Part shown: positions 15,660-20,824 of the stretch, in pieces
Layout of the letters: every line of letters begins with the position of its first letter
Numbering within the stretch: the stretch's first letter is position 1
DNA from: Perkinsus olseni
Lineage: Eukaryota > Perkinsozoa > Perkinsida
Length of the DNA: 20,824 nt
Direction of reading: 5' to 3'
NCBI GenBank assembly: GCA_013115125.1
Contig: JABANN010000567.1
Location: forward strand, 1 to 20,824
Program-made: the position numbers and the translations under genes
The notes under the pieces: model-generated
Seen by the model: only the letters and a program-made list of their open reading frames with translations
Told to the model about the DNA's origin: nothing
Database searches by the model: none

Positions 15660-17330
15660 GTTCTTGGCTATGCCTTTATTTGTTACCGTGGGTAACACGG
15701 GTAACCATCATGACGTTGATGCTCAGAAGAGACGTATTCTGACTACTTTAATTCAACCTCGTTGTGATCTACCAGCTGTCAAGACGCTCATTGACACCTG
15801 CTGCAGTGTCAGTCTTGTGAGCGAAGATTATGCTAATCAGCTTCAACGCCATGGCTTCTGCTGTCGAGCTATCAACACGCCTGTGGAAGTTGGCATGGCA
15901 GCAGAAGGCGTTTCGTTCACATCTTCTTCGCTGCAAGAAGTACCTCTTGTCTTCAATGGCGTAGATGCTCATTGCGTGAGAGTAGAGTGTCCCATTATCA
16001 AAGATCTACAATGGCCTTTGATTCTTGGTATTAATCACTTAACATTACTACATGCCAAGATCAATTGCCATACCCGAGTGGTTCAACTCGAACATGGAGG
16101 CTGGCATTCTACACTCAATTGTACTGCATCTACCGGGGGCGAGAAGAGTGCCCTGGTGATAAGCACCTATGATGTCATCAGAGCAGCATCGACGCAGACA
16201 ATCTCACCAGGTGTGAATGAAATCAAGGCATGTTTCGTTCATCATGCTTTGAAATTACCCGAACACCCCTCGCTTGTCGGAGTCAACTGTAAGTCTGCTT
16301 CGTTGTCACTCGTCGAGGGACCCATTAACCAGAGTGCTTTGTCTACGAACTCTTCAACACTATTCACGGTACTCGTTGCTAATACTTCATCTTTGCCGAC
16401 GAAGGTTTCGGCTTCGGAACCCCTTGGTCGTGTGATTAATCGCGACCCGCAGGAGTTCTCCGATGTTCTCAAGGATGAGTTGACTAGAGAGAGCCAGCTC
16501 TTGAATGAGGCCCGTGAACACGCTTTCGAAGGTGATGCTAATCGTGACTTACCACCAATCGGTGATGAGAATGCTGACAAGAATCTTCCGAGAAGTGACG
16601 AGCAATACGCCAAGGAAGTGATAGCAGAAATCCGTCTTGATGAATGCACCAACTTGAGTACTGCCCAGCAGAATGACTTGAAGAGGGTTATCACCAAGTG
16701 GTGCCGAATATTCCACTTACCGGGTGAGAAGTTCGAGGAGATCCGAGGATATAAACACCACATCGACACCGGTGATCACGAGCCGCTATACTGCACTCCG
16801 TATCCACTTCCTGAAAGCCAAGTACGGTTCGTCAAAAGCGAGATCGATCGCATGATCGCTGAGGGCATCTGTCGCCCCAGTGAGAGTTCATGGTCTTCTC
16901 CAATCCTGGTGGTGGCCAAGAAAGATGAGCACGGTCAGAAAGTGAGGCCTCGCCTGGTAATTGACTACAGGCGTCTCAACAGCATCACTCGCTTCGATGC
17001 CTATCCTTTACCCCAGATTGAGACTTTGCTGTCGAGGTTAAATAAAAAATGTTTCTACAGTAAGTTGGATATGTACTCTGGCTTCTGGCATGTCGGTATG
17101 GCTCCCGATAGTATCAGTCGAACGGCCTTTACTACTCCATATGGTATTTTCGAATACCTGAGGTTGCCCTTCGGCCTCGTCGGAGCCCCAGCGACATTCA
17201 TGCGCACAGTCAACAGTGTCTTTGCCGACCTTCTCTCTGAAGTCACAGCTGACAGCGGCTACTTCTTGTGCGCGTATATGGATGATTTGCTGATATCATC
17301 GTCTACCTGGGCAGAGCATCTACAACATCT
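15660..17330 (+). pseudogene. Element B protease and reverse transcriptase region
   Basis: A retropepsin-like segment lies around 15770-15830 with the later ILGINHL-type motif at about 16020. RT spans about 16790-17330: 'SSWSSPILVVAKKDE', 'RLVIDYRRLN', 'YPLPQIETLLSRL', 'FSKLD'-type motif, 'LPFGLVGAPATF' and the YMDD active-site box at 17275-17286. These are the classic Ty3/Gypsy RT blocks in order. Between protease and RT lies a ~700-base spacer without a recognised domain. Confidence 0.92.
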
Positions 17331-17749
17331 CTCTCGTGTAATTCTCTCGTTAATCTTTATTCGAACGTTGCGCACAACGAGGGGTGAAGCTGAAGCCGTC
17401 AAAATGCTATTTCGGCTATGACCATATCACTTACCTCGGTTACGTAGTCTCTAAGGAGGGCATCTCAGCAGATCCGGCGAAAACGGCTGAGATTTAGGCA
17501 ATCTCTCGCCCTACTTGCCGAAAAGATCTGCAACACTTTCTCGGTCTCAGTGGATATTACCGTGCTCACATATGCGATTATGCTCAGAGAAGCTCTCATC
17601 TTCGACAACTCATTCGTACTGACGTACCCTGGCACTGGGGTCGTGACGAAGAAGGAGAGTTTAAGGATCTCAAAAGATCACTCTCTCACACGACGTGTGA
17701 CACACGTTACTGGTCCGTCCAGACTTCTCCAAGCCCCTCCTTCTCCAAG

Positions 17750-18110
17750 CTGATGGTTCCTCACGCGGTCTTGGTGCCGCTCTCTCCCAAGTCGATAGTG
17801 ATGGGATTGAGCGACCTGTGCGGTTCGCTAGTCGTGCTTTGACAGCCGCAGAAGCCAAGTGGAGCACAGAAGAACACGAGTTGTTGGCTATCGTCTGGGC
17901 GGTTGAGAAATGGCATCAATATCTCTATGGTCGTCATTTTGTCGTTGCCACTGATCATAACAACCTACGTTGGTTGTTGAACTTGTCTCCGCGGAAGCCT
18001 CGCCTCTGTCGCTGGATTCTGAGGTTGTGCGAGTACGACTTTGATATCGTACACCGTAATGGTCCCTTACAAGCCAATGTCGATTACTTCAGTCGACATC
18101 CTGTTGCCAA
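17750..18110 (+). pseudogene. Element B RNase H region
   Basis: The Gypsy-type RNase H signature is readable: a 'DGS..GLGAALSQ' block, 'RFASRALTAAE', 'ELLAIVWAVEKWHQYLYGRHF', 'TDHNNLRWLL' and 'GPLQANVDYFSRHP' (the last near 18060-18100). It degrades the RNA strand after reverse transcription in live relatives. It is part of the broken element. Confidence 0.88.
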
Positions 18111-18539
18111 CAGGCTGTTGGCCTCTCGACTGACCCGCCCAAGCTTCCTCCACGAATTGCTGTCAGTCACAACCCGCCACCTGCGAAGAAGAGAAGGGTC
18201 TCTCCTGTAACTTCAGGCCGTCATGACGCTAAGCTCTCTTCGGCACTCTCTACGGCAGTGCTTCGGTCTAATCTGTGTGTCGTTGCGACCCACCAAGAAG
18301 CTCCACCACTTCATCTGCCGAATCGCCAAACGATCATCAGCTCTCAGCGACGAGACCCTGTCCTAAGTCAGATTATCCAACAACTCCCACACTTAGACCA
18401 CGATGGTTACTATAGACTCGACCCTTCTGATGATGCCTTGTTGATGTGTGCGCCGTATGAGGGCTCCTAAGATTTACCCGAAGATGTTGAGAAGCTCGTG
18501 ATACCTGTTGAACACCAGCTAACGTTTCTACGTTACTTT

Positions 18540-19520
18540 CATGTTCAACCGGATAGCGCGCACCGTGGTCGAGAAGCTACTTTGGCAGCTGTGGGACGTT
18601 CCTTCTGGTGGTCCGGTCTCGCCAAGAGCGTGAAGAAGTTCTGCAAACGTTGCCTTGGATGTCAACTCCGCAATAATTCCGGTACTTCCACGGCCGGTTT
18701 CCTTCGTACAACGATCTATACACAACCGTTCACTGCGATTGGTGTGGATTTAATCGAGATGCCACCAGGCGATAGTGACGTTGAAGGCCATCCATTTCGA
18801 TATATCCTACATGCCATCTGCCTATATTCGAACTTCATTGTTGCTCGACCTCTGCGTACCAAGAGTATGCCTGAGGTAGGTCAATGTTTGTACGAGGCAG
18901 TCATATGCAATCATGGAAATTTTTCGATCTATACGATCGGATCGTGGCGGAGAATTCTGCAACTCTTTGCTAGATTCAATCTATAAGATCGGCAGTGTTG
19001 TCGTAGAGCGAACTTCACCTCTGAGGCCTAAGTTCAACGGGCAATGTGAGCGAGGGCATAGATTCCCTCTTGATGCTCTCTCAATCATCTGCAGTGGTAG
19101 AGAGAATCGTTGGCCCCAGTATCTGCAAGCAGTCACTTATGCTCACAACACTAACCCCGGTGTTGGTCGCCTTCACTCACCATACTATATCACCCATGGT
19201 GGACGAAACCCTCAAGCCTTGCCAGACCTGCTATTGAATCAGGCCGCGGCTGATGAGGTCACCGACCTCGAGATCGATGCCGGTGCGGCGGTCGACATGG
19301 TGGAGGCCATGAAAACTGCGCATGCCTGTGTTCGCCTCGCTCTGCTGGATAGTCGTCTGAAAGCCAAAGATAGGTATGACCAAGCCTTGGTCACCAAGGC
19401 CGAACTTCACCAGATTACGGAGTCGGTGACTATGTTGGAGTAAGAACCTCCCCACGAGCGAGCAAACTATCACTTCGTTGGCGTGGTCCATATGTGATAG
19501 ATAGTGTAAGCGGCAACACC
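18540..19520 (+). pseudogene. Element B integrase region with GPY/F module
   Basis: The zinc-binding part (H...H, then CKRCLGC near 18640-18665) precedes a DDE core with 'FTAIGVDLIEMP', 'RSDRGGEF' and a downstream 'PKFNGQCE' block. 'RWRGPYVIDSVSGNTVLL' around 19470-19530 is the GPY/F module found at the end of many Ty3/Gypsy integrases. No chromodomain follows. Confidence 0.88.
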
Positions 19521-19529
19521 GTCCTATTG

Positions 19530-20536
19530 AAGGCCCTGCCGAGTGGACCGCCCGTTGCCAGTCCTTCCACTCGTATCAACGTGGACCGTCTGGTACATCT
19601 GAGTTTCCCGGCAGCCTTTCATTATGACGTTGATGATAGTTCCCCTTCACTATCTGAGAGGAACATTCGTGAGCAGCAGCGTAGTCATTCTGAGAATGAC
19701 CTCTACCAGGTAGAGGTAGAGTCTACCTCACACCCACCAGTACCACAAGATAGTGGAGAACCTCGAGTTCAACCTGCCAATGATGCTTTACGCCCTTGTA
19801 GCGCTGGTGCTGATAGCCACAAAACCAACACGCCTGCTCCAAAGGTATCATCAAGCCGCCATAGTCCAAGTCCTGACCATCCCCTAGAAGCTCAGTTCCA
19901 AACACCTGTCGATCATTGTAGGCGGTTCGTCTTGGTCGATAGGAGCTCTGAAGAAGGATTTGTTCCGCTATCTACTACTACCGATGAAAGACGTATGATT
20001 ACAGCTCTCTATGAGGCCTGTGATGACCCACGAGGGTTAAGTCCCACGCGGGCTGTCGAGCTCATCATGGATTACCCAGGTTATCGAAGAGGCTACCTTA
20101 AGCGTCTATCCGATCATACTATATCCCTAGAACAAGATCAGTTTGGCTGGCTTCATCGACTCCAGGATCATCTCTACTTCATACAAGATGTGTTGGGAGT
20201 AGGATATGTCGTCGGAGAAGTACTTCGTGAAGTTGGAAGATCTCCTGAAGAACGAGACTTGTTGGTTCAGTATTACACGATGGTGCAGTCAGGAGGTGAC
20301 GTCCTCGAGATGGATACTCATGAAAGTCCCGTTTGGCATCCTCAGAGTGATGTCATCTTTCCTCTAACGGTCCTCGAAAGAGCCCCTACAGCACCCCCAG
20401 ATGATATGAACATCTCTGACAAGAGCACCGAGAAGAGGAGAGTTGAGTTGAGCAGAGATTCATTGTTCAAGCTCATCCCATACAATTTCAACATTGTCAA
20501 CTGGTCTACTTCCACCTCTTCCCATCACAAGAGTTA
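19530..20536 (+). pseudogene. Element B post-integrase extension, unknown
   Basis: After the GPY/F module the reading continues for about 330 codons, much longer than a usual integrase tail. The first part is Ser/Pro-rich and probably disordered. From about 19920 a compact-looking section follows ('DERRMITALYEACDDPRGL', 'PGYRRGYLKRLSDHTI', 'GWLHRLQDHLYFIQDVLGVGYVVGEVLREVG') that looks folded and helical. I do not recognise the domain. It could be an element-specific accessory domain, or host-derived sequence captured by the element. Confidence 0.5.
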
Positions 20537-20538
20537 TT

Positions 20539-20700
20539 GAAGGTTCAACATGTCCAAGACTTTTTGAAGGGTCAAGATGCTCAAGACCTAGTGAAGGTTC
20601 AAGATGTTCAAGACTTATTGAAGGTTCAAGATGTTCAAGACTTATTGAAGGTTCAAGATGTTCACGACTTAGTGAAGGCTTTAGATGCTCGAGACTTACA
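20539..20700 (+). repeat. 27-bp tandem repeat, about six copies
   Basis: The unit is GAAGGTTCAAGATGTTCAAGACTTATT with copies 3 and 4 nearly identical and outer copies diverged. In one frame it encodes a 9-residue unit KVQDVQDLL. A frame through it (20537-20785) exists because the unit is a multiple of three. It lies near the 3' end of element B. Confidence 0.92.
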
Positions 20701-20824
20701 TTGCTCTTGTATACTTCTACAACAAGAAACAGGTTCGCCCCTCAGTGGCATAAAAAAACAAGTCGAGTTCGTAGAGGACCTCTAAATATTCTCTTTTCGT
20801 TCTTGACTTTCGACTCAGGGGAGT

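Larger units (their letters stand above)
13858..20824 (+). mobile_element. LTR retroelement B, Ty3/Gypsy type, broken fossil
   Basis: Domain order Gag, CCHC knuckle, protease, RT, RNase H, integrase, GPY/F module is that of Ty3/Gypsy (Metaviridae-like) elements. The polyprotein region is broken, with at least about five disruptions, so it is an inactive copy that has been decaying for some time. The 5' LTR probably lies in 13858-14316 but cannot be delimited because no 3' LTR is in the window; sequence near 14310-14335 (ending TTACA, then TGTGGGGGCTGTGCC) looks like an LTR end followed by a primer-binding site. The purine-rich CTCAGGGGAGT at the very end may be the polypurine tract, putting the 3' LTR just beyond the window. 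Confidence 0.9.

Overview
This is eukaryotic nuclear DNA: two LTR retroelements flank about 8 kb of host sequence that holds a single-exon pepsin-type aspartic protease, several probable genes split by very short introns, short inverted-repeat elements, and an AT-rich 9-bp satellite with a 98-base assembly gap. The mix (two retroelement lineages, mini-introns of about 32-45 nt, mostly lineage-specific small proteins, a family A1 protease) suits a protist. A perkinsid alveolate such as Perkinsus is my best guess, but that is inference; no rRNA, tRNA or recognisable spliced-leader gene is present to settle it.

Layout. 1-5475: retroelement A, which looks whole apart from the part of its 5' LTR lying outside the window. 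One 1736-codon Gag-Pol frame carries a CCCH zinc finger, protease, RT, RNase H and integrase, followed by a 205-bp 3' LTR with TGTTG...CAACA ends. 5476-8520: mostly anonymous DNA with two motif-dense blocks (CTCGGA/CACTTGAAT at 6005-6270; AACAC at 6280-6480 with a counterpart in opposite orientation at 8160-8330), an exact 30-bp tandem duplication, and a probable two-exon minus-strand gene at 6825-7119. 8525-10979: a minus-strand cluster of probable host genes. The best supported runs 10979->9986, with seven exons joined by six GT-AG introns in consistent phase (about 212 residues). A second starts at 9367, and a 387-bp MITE-like inverted-repeat element sits between them. 11036-11254: a possible small secreted protein diverging from that cluster. 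11490-11760: satellite plus gap. 11835-12911 (minus): aspartic protease with signal peptide. 13552-13857: a chain of hairpins ending in a 254-bp element with perfect 46-bp inverted termini. From about 13860 to the window end: retroelement B, a broken Ty3/Gypsy-type fossil with Gag zinc knuckle, protease, RT, RNase H, integrase and GPY/F module, then an unusual long tail and a 27-bp tandem repeat.

The retroelements explain nearly all strong protein similarity. The least expected content is the mini-intron gene cluster, the hairpin chain, and element A's layout, in which its reading frame opens inside the LTR and crosses the primer-binding site. I found no operon-like functional system.
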